A DNA stretch of 64,000 bases from Paenibacillus algorifonticola (GCF_000971975.1 NZ_LAQO01000006.1:124001-188000), one strand, 5' to 3'. Counted from the first letter of the stretch, positions 48,870 to 57,890 are shown. The notes: generated by a model from the letters alone, not told the origin. Numbers and translations are program-made.

Positions 48870-49465
48870 TTAAACCAGCCCTTCTCCTTAAAACGGGTAA
48901 TCGCCTCGATCCGGTTGCTCACGCCCAGCTTATCCAAAATGACAGAAATATAATTGCGCACGGTGCCATTGGTCAAATAAAGCTGGTCGGCGATTTCCTT
49001 CGTATTTTTGCCGTCGGCGATAAGGCCCAGCACTTCCTTCTCCCGTTCGGTGAGCGGGTTTTCCTGCCCGTAGGCGTCATCCACCAGCTCCGGCGCATAA
49101 ATGCGTCGGCCTGTCATGACGCTGCGTATGGAGCTCGCCAGCTCCTCGCTGGGGCTGTCTTTGAGCAAATAGCCGCACACGCCGGCCTTGAGCGCACGAT
49201 CGAAATAGCCGCTTCTGGCAAAGGTGGTCAAAATGATGACCTTGCAGCCTAGCTGGCGAATTTCTTCCGCTGCCTCCAGCCCGCTCTTGACTGGCATTTC
49301 AATGTCCATAATGCAAATGTCGGGCTTATGAAGCTGGACGAGCGTGATCGCTTCTTCGCCGTTTCCGGCTTTGCCAACTACGGTCATATCGTCCTCCAGC
49401 TCAAGCAGGGAAGCAAGTGCCCCCAGCAGCATCCGCTGGTCTTCGGCGATTACAATTCTAATCAT
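48866..49465 (-). CDS. desR: Response regulator DesR (NarL/LuxR family)
   Basis: A 199-residue response regulator. The receiver has acidic residues Glu8-Asp9, the phospho-acceptor Asp54 (ICIMDIEMPVKSG) and Thr/Lys-type switch residues; the LuxR helix-turn-helix is at the C-terminus (LTEREKEVLGLIADGKNTKE...LYLTNGTVRNYISVILDKLG). Its start overlaps the stop of desK by four bases. The order des-desK-desR and the desaturase neighbour match the B. subtilis cold-sensing DesKR system, in which phosphorylated DesR turns on des when membranes stiffen. Assignment rests on this synteny; the perfect palindrome upstream of des is a likely binding site. Confidence 0.9.
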   Translation of the reverse strand: MIRIVIAEDQRMLLGALASLLELEDDMTVVGKAGNGEEAITLVQLHKPDICIMDIEMPVKSGLEAAEEIRQLGCKVIILTTFARSGYFDRALKAGVCGYLLKDSPSEELASSIRSVMTGRRIYAPELVDDAYGQENPLTEREKEVLGLIADGKNTKEIADQLYLTNGTVRNYISVILDKLGVSNRIEAITRFKEKGWFK

Positions 49466-50610
49466 AGCGAGGGCTCCTTTTCAGGCTTCTGGACGATATT
49501 GGGCGCTTTAATGACGAGCATCGTGCCGTCGCCGCAAATAATGTCCAGGCTGCCATTAATAAACTCCAGTCTTTCCTTCATGCCCCGGAGACCATTTCCC
49601 CGGTAATAGCTGCGCGACTCCTTGCCGCCCGTAGCAATGCCCGTGCCATTGTCCTGAACGCGGACGATGAGCTCCGTGCGGGTTGGTTCAATCTCGACCA
49701 TGCACTTGGTGGCGGAGCTGTGCTTGACGATATTGGTTACGGCTTCCTTAAGACACATGCTGACGACATTTTCAGCAAGCAGTGAAGTATCGGTATGCGC
49801 CGGGTCGCCTTCTACCAGAAGCTGAATATCGGCAGCCTTCAAAATTTGTTTTACCCGAAAAAGCTCATCTTCAAGCCGTGTTCCACGCATTTCTGTGACA
49901 AGCTCCCGCACTTCCTTGAGAGCCGTGCGCGCTGTTTGGCGCACATCATCGATCTCCTCCTGCGCCTTGGCGGGATTTTTCTGCATCAGCTTGCCCGCCA
50001 GATCGCTTTTCAGGCCAATGAGTGACAGCTTCTGTCCGATCGTATCATGCAGGTCGCGGGCGATCCGCTGCCGCTCCTCCAGCTTGACGAGCTCTGAAAT
50101 TCGTTTGTTGGCATGCTCAAGCTCCCCTTCCAGCTTGTCGCGCTTGTTGCGGTTGTACGTATTGACCGGAAGCAGAATGACGCCGATCAAGCTAATGAGC
50201 ACGAAGGGGAACTGCGCGAGAAAGACCGGATTTTGCACAGCCAGCCCATAGTTGATGCTCAGGAAGGTCGTGACGATATGAATGGAATACAGCGTAAAGA
50301 ATCCGATGCGGTTCTGGATATTGCCGATAAAATAAGCGAGAAAGATCGAGAAATACACATAGCCAAACATGAGCGTCATCGCTATGGAAATAATAATTTG
50401 GATGCTGGTCCAGAAATAGACCTGCCAGCCCTTGGACACGAAGGAAAGCATATAGCAGATGAAAAATAAAACGATCATCACAATGCCGGAAGTCGCTTGG
50501 TAGGGTGATGAGTTGCGGAAAATAAAGTAGAAGGGCAGGATGTAGAAAACGACCCATACATAGGGGCTGATTCCCGTATTTTTATGAAAAATATGATGCC
50601 ATTTTTGCAT
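49462..50610 (-). CDS. desK: Sensor histidine kinase DesK (membrane fluidity/cold sensor)
   Basis: A 382-residue kinase with four or five membrane helices in the first 150 residues, a coiled linker, and a HisKA_3 dimerisation domain with the phospho-acceptor His in ERQRIARDLHDTIGQKLS (about residues 176-193). The C-terminal HATPase shows NGTGI and GNGLRGMKERLEFINGS boxes. B. subtilis DesK has 370 residues and the same layout, and senses membrane thickness and order through its helices. Start ATG 50610 lies about 125 bp after des, with a terminator between, so desKR likely has its own promoter. Kinase function is near certain; the sensing role is by synteny. Confidence 0.92.
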   Translation of the reverse strand: MQKWHHIFHKNTGISPYVWVVFYILPFYFIFRNSSPYQATSGIVMIVLFFICYMLSFVSKGWQVYFWTSIQIIISIAMTLMFGYVYFSIFLAYFIGNIQNRIGFFTLYSIHIVTTFLSINYGLAVQNPVFLAQFPFVLISLIGVILLPVNTYNRNKRDKLEGELEHANKRISELVKLEERQRIARDLHDTIGQKLSLIGLKSDLAGKLMQKNPAKAQEEIDDVRQTARTALKEVRELVTEMRGTRLEDELFRVKQILKAADIQLLVEGDPAHTDTSLLAENVVSMCLKEAVTNIVKHSSATKCMVEIEPTRTELIVRVQDNGTGIATGGKESRSYYRGNGLRGMKERLEFINGSLDIICGDGTMLVIKAPNIVQKPEKEPSL

Positions 50611-50675
50611 ATGTGTCCCGCCTTTTCAAATCGCTGTTGCAGCATAAGGAGCTGCTTTGAAGCTATTTTAACATA

Positions 50676-50712
50676 AAAGAGGCTCGCGCATTTGGTTCCG
50701 CGCAGCCTCTTT
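50676..50712 (-). terminator. Terminator between des and desK
   Basis: AAAGAGGCT with CGCGC pairs with GCGC and AGCCTCTTT, one bulge, with TTTTATGTT on the downstream (minus) side. It separates des from desKR, perhaps leaving partial readthrough. Confidence 0.75.
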
Positions 50713-50734
50713 CGTCTGTATATCTTTGTACCTG

Positions 50735-51781
50735 CTAGCCAACGCGTCTTGTATCCAGCTTGGTGCTTGCCGCACGCGGCTTGCGCAGACGATGCTTCAT
50801 GCCTTTAAAGCTGACGAACATTTTGTTCTCTTCATCCCATAGGCGGAAACGCAGTGCAGTCAAGCTTGTTTTGATCGTAATCGTCGTTGCCTGCTGAAGC
50901 GGAACGGATGAGTTGTGCGCATCCTCCAAATAGTAGTTAGGCACTTTCGGGCTCAGGTGATGCACATGATGGAAGCCAATGTTGCCGGTAATCCATTGCA
51001 AGGGACGGGGAAGCTTGTAATAAGAGCTGCCTTCAACGGCTGCTTTCACGTAGCTCCACTCATCTTCATTTTCAAAATACGTATCTTCGAACTGATGCTG
51101 GACGTAGAACAGCCAAATGCCGAACAGTCCGGATAAAAACATAACAGGCAGTTGAACCATGACGAACGCCTGCCAGCCCAGAAGCCAGCTAAGACCTGCA
51201 TATAAAGCAACAATTGAAACATTGATCAAATATGTGTTGAGGCGTTCCTGGCGTCTAGCGCCTTTACGGTTGAAACGGTATTGAATAAGAAACACGGCAA
51301 TCGGGCCAAGACCAAACATGACGACCGGATGGCGGTAAATACGATAGAAAAGGCGGCGCAAAGGCGTTGCTGCAATATATTCATCCACGGTCATAATCCA
51401 AATGTCGCCGATACCACGCTTGTCGAGATTGCTGCTCGTTGCATGATGGATGGAGTGGCTGTATTTCCACTGTTGGAAAGGGACGAGGGTAATGATCCCT
51501 GTTATTGTGCCGACGATAGCATTTGCCCGTTTGCTCTTGAAGAAAGAACCGTGGCAGCAATCATGGCAAATAATAAATGTCCGAATGACAAAGCCTGCTG
51601 TAATGAAGGAAAAAAGAATCGTCAATACATAGGAGATTGGCATGACGGCATACGCCGCGTACCAGAAAAAGGCGAGTGGGACTAGAGTATTAATTAATTG
51701 TCGTATGCTGGTTTTCATATTCACTTTTTCATAAGGGGCAAGGCTCTTTTTCAAGCTCGCTTGCTTGGCTTTCTGATCCAT
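50735..51781 (-). CDS. des: Membrane acyl-lipid desaturase (Des family)
   Basis: Introduces a cis double bond (delta-5 in B. subtilis) into acyl chains of membrane phospholipids at low temperature, O2-dependent. The 348-residue membrane protein has the three histidine boxes of the di-iron site: HDCCH (73-77), HSIHH (109-113) and HHVHH (about 275-279), with two pairs of membrane helices. ATG 51781 lies after AAGGAGGAG. Located upstream of desK-desR in the same direction, in the B. subtilis order. A perfect 22-bp palindrome at 51904-51925 is a candidate DesR site. Electron donor genes are not nearby. Confidence 0.95.
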   Translation of the reverse strand: MDQKAKQASLKKSLAPYEKVNMKTSIRQLINTLVPLAFFWYAAYAVMPISYVLTILFSFITAGFVIRTFIICHDCCHGSFFKSKRANAIVGTITGIITLVPFQQWKYSHSIHHATSSNLDKRGIGDIWIMTVDEYIAATPLRRLFYRIYRHPVVMFGLGPIAVFLIQYRFNRKGARRQERLNTYLINVSIVALYAGLSWLLGWQAFVMVQLPVMFLSGLFGIWLFYVQHQFEDTYFENEDEWSYVKAAVEGSSYYKLPRPLQWITGNIGFHHVHHLSPKVPNYYLEDAHNSSVPLQQATTITIKTSLTALRFRLWDEENKMFVSFKGMKHRLRKPRAASTKLDTRRVG

Positions 51782-51903
51782 AATGAAGCTCCTCCTTCAA
51801 TAACAAGATGTACATCCTCTATTCAAGATGCCCGCATCCTGCTAGCTATATTTATATTGTAAAGAAAAACGTCATGCGCCTGTAGTCATAAACGTCAATT
51901 CGG

Positions 51904-51925
51904 TCATATGACATATGTCATATGA
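51904..51925 (-). promoter_or_regulatory. Perfect 22-bp palindrome upstream of des, candidate DesR operator
   Basis: Half-site TCATATGACAT followed by its exact reverse complement. It is 123-144 bp upstream of the des start codon, and further GTCAT copies lie between it and the gene. In B. subtilis DesR-P binds palindromic sites upstream of des; the fit is by position and form. Confidence 0.65.
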
Positions 51926-52100
51926 AAACGTTTCTTCAAATCCATAAATGCATGTTTTTAACAAAGTTTTTGTAAGGGCTGGAATAAGTGGCGTGTCAGT
52001 GGGTGGATGTTTGCTGCGGCGTTAACGTTTGTATAAGAAAATTGTTGAGAATGTGCATTGTAGGCTGGGCGTGCAATAAGCTACACTTGTTTTCGTCATT

Positions 52101-52119
52101 TGATAATGATAATCATTGA
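52101..52119 (+). promoter_or_regulatory. Fur box upstream of siderophore-binding lipoprotein
   Basis: TGATAATGATAATCATTGA, with TGATAATGATAATCA matching the 7-1-7 Fur consensus (TGATAATNATTATCA) at 14 of 15 positions. It is about 23 bp before the gene start, where Fe-Fur would block transcription. Confidence 0.8.
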
Positions 52120-52141
52120 TTTAGAGGGGTGTCGAACAGAG

Positions 52142-53197
52142 ATGATGCAATGGGGAAAGACGAAGCTCAAGGGTAAAATGACGGTGCTTGCACCGCTGGC
52201 ATTGGCCATTATTATAGTGCTTGCTGGATGCGGCTCGCCAGGTGGTACGGAAGCGAATACGGAGGCGAATACGGAGGCGAATACGGGGGCAACCGAGGAA
52301 GCCGCTGTAACAAGCGCTTCTCCGTCGGCAGCGGAGGAACCAGCAGCGGAAGAGCAGGAAGCGGAAACGCGAGTGTTGAAGGACGAGTTTGGCGAAGTGA
52401 CTATTCCGGCGCATCCGAAGCGCGTAGCGGCCATTTATTTGGAGGATTATTTGAAGGCTCTTGACGTAACGCCAATTGTTCAGTGGTATCACCCGCTCTG
52501 GGGCACGCAGGAATATCTTGGTTTGGACTCGCCGACATTTGATATAACGGGCAATATTGAAGTTCTGCTTGAAATGGAGCCGGACTTAATTATATTGGAT
52601 GGCTGGGCAGATAAAACCAAATACGATTTATTTTCTAAAATAGCGCCTACCTACCGTCTGCCTGAAAGTATTTTATTGGATTCTAAAGCGATATTGACGA
52701 CTGTTGCGGATGTAATGAATATGAAGGAACAGGGAGACAATGTGATTAGTGCTTACGAGCAGAAAATAGCCGATGCCAAGGACAAGCTCAAGACAGCGCT
52801 TGGCGATGAGTCGGTAGCGGTCATTCGTTTGAATGTGGATGAAAGTACCTTCGCGCTGTTCGGCGTGAATAATCGTTTTATTGGCTCTATATACTCCGAG
52901 TTGGGACTTACGCCAAATACATGGTCGAAGGAAATGAAGGAATTTCAAGTTGTTTTAACGGAGGAAAGCTTGCCGGATCTGGATGCCGACCACATTATTA
53001 TTTTACCGTCAAACGGAACATGGGATTCACCGGAAAATCAAGAAGCGATGAAGCTTCTGGACAGCAATATGTGGAAGGCTGTTCCTGCGGTTAAGGCGGG
53101 ACATGTACACCGAGTAGAAAGATCATTTTGGCAGTCCGGTGGCATAACAGCAAATTTCATGAAAATCGATGATATTTTGAAAATGTTCGTCAAATAA
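52142..53197 (+). CDS. Iron-siderophore-binding lipoprotein (FeuA/FecB-type)
   Basis: A 351-residue cluster A-III binding lipoprotein (lipobox VLAGC, Cys30) with a linker of EANT repeats, then the periplasmic-binding fold of ferric-siderophore proteins: HPKRVAAIYLEDYLKALDV, GTQEYLGLD, EPDLIILDG and LDADHIIILPS. ATG 52142 follows AGAGGGGTG; upstream ATGs at 52100-52112 overlap the Fur box. No permease or ATPase gene is beside it, so it probably uses a transporter encoded elsewhere. The downstream AraC-type regulator has a C-terminal domain similar to this protein, so both may recognise the same siderophore. Confidence 0.9.
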   Translation: MMQWGKTKLKGKMTVLAPLALAIIIVLAGCGSPGGTEANTEANTEANTGATEEAAVTSASPSAAEEPAAEEQEAETRVLKDEFGEVTIPAHPKRVAAIYLEDYLKALDVTPIVQWYHPLWGTQEYLGLDSPTFDITGNIEVLLEMEPDLIILDGWADKTKYDLFSKIAPTYRLPESILLDSKAILTTVADVMNMKEQGDNVISAYEQKIADAKDKLKTALGDESVAVIRLNVDESTFALFGVNNRFIGSIYSELGLTPNTWSKEMKEFQVVLTEESLPDLDADHIIILPSNGTWDSPENQEAMKLLDSNMWKAVPAVKAGHVHRVERSFWQSGGITANFMKIDDILKMFVK

Positions 53198-53238
53198 GCA
53201 GCGATCGACAAGCTGCGCTATTCAATAAATAAAGAGGA

Positions 53239-53273
53239 AGGCCCATCTGTGCATTGATGGGCTTTCTTTTTTC
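53239..53273 (+). terminator. Terminator after the siderophore-binding gene
   Basis: GCCCATC TGTGCATT GATGGGC followed by TTTCTTTTTT. Confidence 0.85.
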
Positions 53274-53287
53274 ATTTATACTAGTTG

Positions 53288-53302
53288 TGAAAATCATTCT
53301 CA
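53288..53302 (+). promoter_or_regulatory. Fur box upstream of the Btr-like regulator
   Basis: TGAAAATCATTCTCA matches the 7-1-7 Fur consensus TGATAATNATTATCA at 13 of 15 positions (position 8 is free). It lies 65 bp upstream of the regulator start. Confidence 0.7.
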
Positions 53303-53366
53303 TTTACCTTGGCATGTGCGGACATAGTTAGGGCTATCGGCCAAGACATCCAAAGGGGGCTATGAA

Positions 53367-54986
53367 GTGAACGAAGACGAGGAAAAGCGGCCGCTGCGCC
53401 ATGCGATATTTTACAGGCTTACCGATGTTCAATATGTCGAGCTGCCGGATAGGCAGGAGCAGGAGCTGCATGCAGCCCATGAACATATGATCATTACAGT
53501 GACAGGTGGAACGGGAGCGCTGCAAGCAAACGGGGAACGGCATGCTCTGAGCCGTGGAGCCTGCTATATTTTCTCCCCAAATATTCGGATAGTTCTTACA
53601 TACAGCGGGAGTGATGAGGGAGCAGTGGGTGGTTTATCCTATTATTGCCTTACCTTCGATTCGGTTGGAGGCGAAAAAGCCAAGGAGGTTGCAGGGACAG
53701 CTGAGCCTGACCCTTTTCCTTGTTTGGGCGAGGTCGCATGCAGCCCGTTCTCTTATTGCGTTAGTGAGCTTCAAGGATTATATGAGAAGCGGCACGAGCA
53801 GGACGAACTGGAAGCTTTCCGCAGCGACATTCGGTTTCAGCAGCTTTTATTGTTCATCATGCAGAAAAATCTTCCTCTGCGCACAGAAAGCAGCGTCAGA
53901 AGGGCGATGGAGCTGTCTATCGCGCATATTAAGCAAAATTACCGCGAGGAGCTGACGGTGGACAAGCTTGCCGAGCAGGCCAATATGGTGCGCTGGCGTT
54001 ATTCGCGCTTGTTCAAGGAGCTGACGGGAGAAATTCCGCTGCATTATCTGAATGCCGTACGTGTGGAGCAGGCGAAAAAGCTGCTGGCAAGCACGGATGA
54101 TCGGCTGTTCAACATCGCTCAAAGCGTCGGCTACAGCAATGAATATTATTTTAGTCGCCGCTTCAAGCAGTCGGTTGGCCTTACACCGGGTCAATATCGC
54201 CGCCATCAGCGGGAAAATATTCGGGTTTTTGCGCCATTTATTGAGGATTATGTGCTGGCCCTTGGCATCAGGCCGATTATGCAGTTCAGCCATGATGACT
54301 GGGGGAGGCAGGAGTATCTGGGCCTTGATGACGTGCCTGAATTTAATGTGGTCAGCGATAGCGAAGCCGCCCTTTCTGACTTTGCGCCAGAGTTTATAAT
54401 GCTGGACAGCGGTATCGAACGTTGGGGCATGGATAGGCTCACGAGTCTTGCACCGAGCATTCATTTGACCTATAAGGGCGAGGAATGGCGTTCAACGCTG
54501 TACAGCATTGCGGATTTGCTGGGGAGAGTAGCGGAGGTGAGGCCCGTCATTGCTGATTATGAAAATAAAGCAACAGCCGCGAAGGCTAAGCTTTCGCGAT
54601 CAATAAAGCGGCAGACCGTAGCGTGCTTGCGCCTGTCCGCCCAGTCCATCCTTCTGTATGGAGGGCCGGACAATGGCTACACTGGCCCGGTGCTGTACCG
54701 CGATTTAGGGCTGACCCCGCATTCGCTCGTAGAGAAGCTGGCTAAAGGCAAGAGGTTTGTTGAGCTGTCGATGGCGGAGCTGGTGCTGCTGGACGCTGAT
54801 CATCTGTTTATTACGATTGATACGATTTCGGGCAGGCAGATCGAGCTGCTGCAATCGCCGCTTTGGCGGTCGCTGCCCGCCGTGCGGAATGGCAGCGTAT
54901 ATGAGGTCGATTTTTTGTCGTGGATGAATTATGGCGTGCTGTCCCATCATAGAAAAATCGACGATGTGCTGCGCGTATTGTCTTAA
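53367..54986 (+). CDS. AraC-family regulator with siderophore-binding sensor domain (Btr/YbbB-like)
   Basis: A 539-residue one-component activator. Residues about 10-130 are cupin-like; 175-275 contain two AraC helix-turn-helix motifs (LTVDKLAEQANMVRWRYSRL, LFNIAQSVGYSNEYYFSRRF); 285-539 are a FecB/FeuA-type substrate-binding domain. That domain has the sequence GRQEYLGLD, matching GTQEYLGLD in the adjacent lipoprotein. B. subtilis Btr (YbbB) has this design and activates the bacillibactin uptake genes when bound to the siderophore. GTG 53367 follows AAAGGGGGC. A Fur box lies upstream, so iron (Fur) and the siderophore (Btr) would control it together. Confidence 0.92.
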   Translation: MNEDEEKRPLRHAIFYRLTDVQYVELPDRQEQELHAAHEHMIITVTGGTGALQANGERHALSRGACYIFSPNIRIVLTYSGSDEGAVGGLSYYCLTFDSVGGEKAKEVAGTAEPDPFPCLGEVACSPFSYCVSELQGLYEKRHEQDELEAFRSDIRFQQLLLFIMQKNLPLRTESSVRRAMELSIAHIKQNYREELTVDKLAEQANMVRWRYSRLFKELTGEIPLHYLNAVRVEQAKKLLASTDDRLFNIAQSVGYSNEYYFSRRFKQSVGLTPGQYRRHQRENIRVFAPFIEDYVLALGIRPIMQFSHDDWGRQEYLGLDDVPEFNVVSDSEAALSDFAPEFIMLDSGIERWGMDRLTSLAPSIHLTYKGEEWRSTLYSIADLLGRVAEVRPVIADYENKATAAKAKLSRSIKRQTVACLRLSAQSILLYGGPDNGYTGPVLYRDLGLTPHSLVEKLAKGKRFVELSMAELVLLDADHLFITIDTISGRQIELLQSPLWRSLPAVRNGSVYEVDFLSWMNYGVLSHHRKIDDVLRVLS

Positions 54987-55081
54987 GCCTGCGATGGTTC
55001 CAATTGAAGCGTCAAGGAAGGCAGACAATTTCCAGCTGCGGTGGTAAACTGTTGATATTATGATGCTAAGGAGAGCGGTTT

Positions 55082-55588
55082 ATGGCAGGGGAAACGTATC
55101 GTATTCGCGATGCCATGCAAGAGGATTTGCCCGGCATTGTAGCTATATATAATTCAACGGTTGCGTCGCGCCAAGTGACAGCGGATTTGGAGCCGTCCAC
55201 GGTAGAAGCGAAGCAGGCTTGGTTTGACGAGCATGCGCCGGATACTCGGCCGCTTTGGGTAGTGGAAGAGGACGGAGAGCTGCTGGCGTGGTTCAGCTTT
55301 CAGTCGTTTTATGGACGTCCTGCTTATCAGGCGACAGCCGAGATCAGCATCTACATTGCCGAGCAGCATCGCGCACGCGGATTGGGAAGCATGCTGATGA
55401 AGCATGCGCTTGAGGCATGTCCGGCGCTGCATATTCGGACGCTGCTCGGCTTTATTTTTGCCCATAATGCTCCTAGTCTTGGGCTGCTTGGCAAGTTCGG
55501 CTTCGAGCAATGGGCGTATATGCCCAAAGTGGCGGAGCTGGATGGGGTGGAGCGCGATTTGGTTATTATGGGGCTCCGCGTTGGATGA
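55082..55588 (+). CDS. GNAT N-acetyltransferase, phosphinothricin acetyltransferase-like
   Basis: A 168-residue GNAT. The [20 protein letters not shown] opening, [20 protein letters not shown] acetyl-CoA loop (motif A, R/Q-x-x-G-x-G/A region, about residues 88-107) and the [20 protein letters not shown] end match Pat/YncA-type enzymes that acetylate phosphinothricin, methionine sulfoximine or similar amines. The substrate is not decided by sequence; it probably detoxifies a small amine. AAGGAGAG lies before the ATG. The YIP1 gene follows 17 bp later, so the two may be cotranscribed. Confidence 0.9.
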   Translation: MAGETYRIRDAMQEDLPGIVAIYNSTVASRQVTADLEPSTVEAKQAWFDEHAPDTRPLWVVEEDGELLAWFSFQSFYGRPAYQATAEISIYIAEQHRARGLGSMLMKHALEACPALHIRTLLGFIFAHNAPSLGLLGKFGFEQWAYMPKVAELDGVERDLVIMGLRVG

Positions 55589-55605
55589 AGGACGAAGGGG
55601 GAGAA

Positions 55606-56274
55606 ATGATGCAGCAGGGAAATTGGAAATATTGGTTTCGCGTATGGATTCATCCCCGTCAGACGATTAGGCATTTTCTCAATCATCCGGGACCATTCTG
55701 GCCGCTCATTGTGATTGCTTTATTCAGCGGCATCTTTCAGTTTCTGGATAACGGTGCAGAGAATGCGTGGGGAAATCATCTGTATTTAGGCTTGATATTG
55801 CTGCTGGCTGTTGTAGCCGGCGGAGCGCTCGGGATAGGGGGATTATTTTTATCCGGCGTTTTGTATAGATGGGTGGGCTCATGGTTTGGCGGCACGGCCG
55901 ACAGGCATCAGATGTACATTGTATTTGCCCGCGGCGTTTTGGCGCCTACCGTTTTAATTGGGCTGCTGTGGATTCCGCAGCTGCTGCTGTTCGGAAGAGG
56001 TGCCTTTACCGATTCGCCTGTGTATTCGAGTGGATTAGCTTCGGCGCTTGACCTTCCAGGTGGCGTACTGATGGCGATTGGCCTGTTGTTCTCCATTATC
56101 AAAATTGGTTTGAGCATTTGGGTGTTCATTATTATGCTGCATGCGGTCGGTGAGGCCCATCAGTTTTCGGCTTGGCGTTCACTTGGTGTTTCATTAATTA
56201 TTACGTTCGCCATAGTCGTACTTATTTTGATTCTCGTGCTGCCTTTTTTAGTCATTGGCATAATCGCAAATTAG
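55606..56274 (+). CDS. YIP1-family membrane protein
   Basis: A 222-residue membrane protein with five hydrophobic helices and the Yip1 layout; an N-terminal cytoplasmic segment with PRQTIRHFLNHPGPFWPLIV (HPRxTxRxxL-like motif near residue 18) starts the domain. Bacterial members are of unknown function, often near transport or cell-wall genes. ATG 55606 (MMQQGN) follows GGGGGAG, 17 bp after the GNAT stop codon; a frame open back to 55510 lies inside the GNAT gene. Confidence 0.85.
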   Translation: MMQQGNWKYWFRVWIHPRQTIRHFLNHPGPFWPLIVIALFSGIFQFLDNGAENAWGNHLYLGLILLLAVVAGGALGIGGLFLSGVLYRWVGSWFGGTADRHQMYIVFARGVLAPTVLIGLLWIPQLLLFGRGAFTDSPVYSSGLASALDLPGGVLMAIGLLFSIIKIGLSIWVFIIMLHAVGEAHQFSAWRSLGVSLIITFAIVVLILILVLPFLVIGIIAN

Positions 56275-56370
56275 TGGATGCATTCGGCTGTAAAATGTTT
56301 TATGCTGAATGAGGATGAATAAAGCGGACAAACGGCAGGGGCCGTTAATCGAATGAAGGGAGCTTGACTC

Positions 56371-57435
56371 ATGAGTAAGTTCTGGAGCCCACTTGCGGCA
56401 TCGTTAGTACCTTATGTGCCGGGCGAGCAGCCAAAGGATAAGCAATACATTAAGCTCAACACGAATGAAAACCCGTATCCGCCTTCACCGAAGGTGATAG
56501 AGGCGATCCAAGCCGCGGCAAACGAGGATTTACGTCTATACCCTGATCCGACGAGCGGAGCGCTTGTGCAGTCGCTGGCTTCTTATTTTAAGGTTTCCCC
56601 AAGCCAGGTTTTTGTGGGCAATGGCTCCGATGAGGTGCTGGCGTTCGCCTTCGCGGCGTTCTTCGATCCCGCAAAGCCGGTGCTGTTTGCGGATATTACA
56701 TACAGCTTCTATAAAGTGTATGCCGAGTTTTATGGGCTGCAGGCGGATTTAATTCCACTGGATGAGCAGTTCCGTATGCCTCTGGAGCAATTTAATACGC
56801 GTGAAAATGGCGGCATTGTCATTCCGAACCCGAATGCTCCGACAGCAATGCTTGTTCCGGTTGACGAGTTCCGCTCGATACTTGAACATAACCGGGATCA
56901 AGTGGTCATCATTGACGAGGCTTATATCGATTTCGGTGGAGAATCGGCCGTTAAGCTAGTTGCCGATTATCCGAATGTGCTCGTGATTCAGACGCTATCG
57001 AAGTCGCGTTCACTCGCCGGATTGCGGGTAGGCTGGGCGATCGGCAGCGAGGAGCTTATCGACGGCCTTAACCGTGTGAAAAATTCATTCAACTCCTATA
57101 CGCTCGACCGCTTAGCGCTTGCCGGTGCTGTTGCGGCCATAGAAGATGAGGATTATTTCCAGGAGATTACGGTAAAGGTTAATCAGACAAGGGATCAGAC
57201 GGCTGTGCGTCTGCGGGAACTCGGCTTTGTCGTGACCGATTCCACAGCCAATTTTCTGTTCATTTCCCACCCTGACCAAGCGGCGGAGCATATTTTTCAA
57301 AAGCTGCGCGAGCAGGGCGTACTCGTTCGTTATTTCAAGCAGCCTCGCATCGAGCATTATTTGCGGGTAAGTATTGGTACGGATGAGGAAATGGACGTCT
57401 TTCTTAACGTAATCGCTGATATTGTAAAGCCGTAA
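56371..57435 (+). CDS. hisC: Histidinol-phosphate aminotransferase
   Basis: PLP enzyme of histidine biosynthesis that transaminates imidazole acetol phosphate to histidinol phosphate. The 354 residues are the usual HisC length. Features: KLNTNENPYPPSPKV at the N-terminus, VFVGNGSDEVLAFAF, NPNAPTAM, IIDEAYIDFGG, and the PLP Lys in TLSKSRSLAGLRVGWAIG (about residues 209-226). AGGGAGCTTG is its ribosome site. It is not in a his operon here, so it may also act on phenylpyruvate or prephenate-type substrates, as B. subtilis HisC does. Followed without gap by a small membrane protein. Confidence 0.95.
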   Translation: MSKFWSPLAASLVPYVPGEQPKDKQYIKLNTNENPYPPSPKVIEAIQAAANEDLRLYPDPTSGALVQSLASYFKVSPSQVFVGNGSDEVLAFAFAAFFDPAKPVLFADITYSFYKVYAEFYGLQADLIPLDEQFRMPLEQFNTRENGGIVIPNPNAPTAMLVPVDEFRSILEHNRDQVVIIDEAYIDFGGESAVKLVADYPNVLVIQTLSKSRSLAGLRVGWAIGSEELIDGLNRVKNSFNSYTLDRLALAGAVAAIEDEDYFQEITVKVNQTRDQTAVRLRELGFVVTDSTANFLFISHPDQAAEHIFQKLREQGVLVRYFKQPRIEHYLRVSIGTDEEMDVFLNVIADIVKP

Positions 57436-57857
57436 TGAGCGAGGAAAATCGTTCGCCGTTCGGTCTTGCTATGCGGAGGGTTACGCTGCTTAGCTTAATT
57501 TTCTCGTTAATCGGCAATACTTTGTATTATGCGGCAGCTTACAGCATGACGATTTTGAATGGTGTATTTACTTTGCTGGCAGTGCTTGGCGTGTTTTATA
57601 CGATAGCCATCGTTCGAAGCTTTAGCGGACGCTTTTGGTATTTTCCGCTATTTATTCCGGTGCTTTGGGTACCCTTTACGGTCATTTTAACGTATGGGCT
57701 CGGGCTAGTGTTCCCTTTATCCGATGAAGTGACATCCAGAGGTTTGCTCGTTATTTATATCCACGGGCTGAATTTATGCACGGTAGCGGCATCGGCTTTT
57801 ATGGGAATGTTTGTTAAAGGCTTGCTTTACATTTTGGGTCGAATGAACAAGGAATAA
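57435..57857 (+). CDS. Small four-helix membrane protein downstream of hisC
   Basis: A 140-residue membrane protein with four predicted helices (about residues 14-36, 38-56, 69-91, 108-130) and no family I recognise. The start codon overlaps the last base of the hisC stop (TAATG), implying translational coupling. Charged residues occur only at the ends (MSEENRSP; MNKE). Possible roles, such as a transporter helper, cannot be read from the sequence. Confidence 0.7.
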   Translation: MSEENRSPFGLAMRRVTLLSLIFSLIGNTLYYAAAYSMTILNGVFTLLAVLGVFYTIAIVRSFSGRFWYFPLFIPVLWVPFTVILTYGLGLVFPLSDEVTSRGLLVIYIHGLNLCTVAASAFMGMFVKGLLYILGRMNKE

Positions 57858-57890
57858 AAGGCGAATAAGCCTATTTCCTTTTTATTAAAT
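57851..57890 (+). terminator. Terminator after the hisC pair
   Basis: GGAATA plus AGGC pairs with GCC and TATTTCC around a GAATAA loop, then TTTTTATT. The left arm overlaps the stop codon of the membrane protein. Confidence 0.55.
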
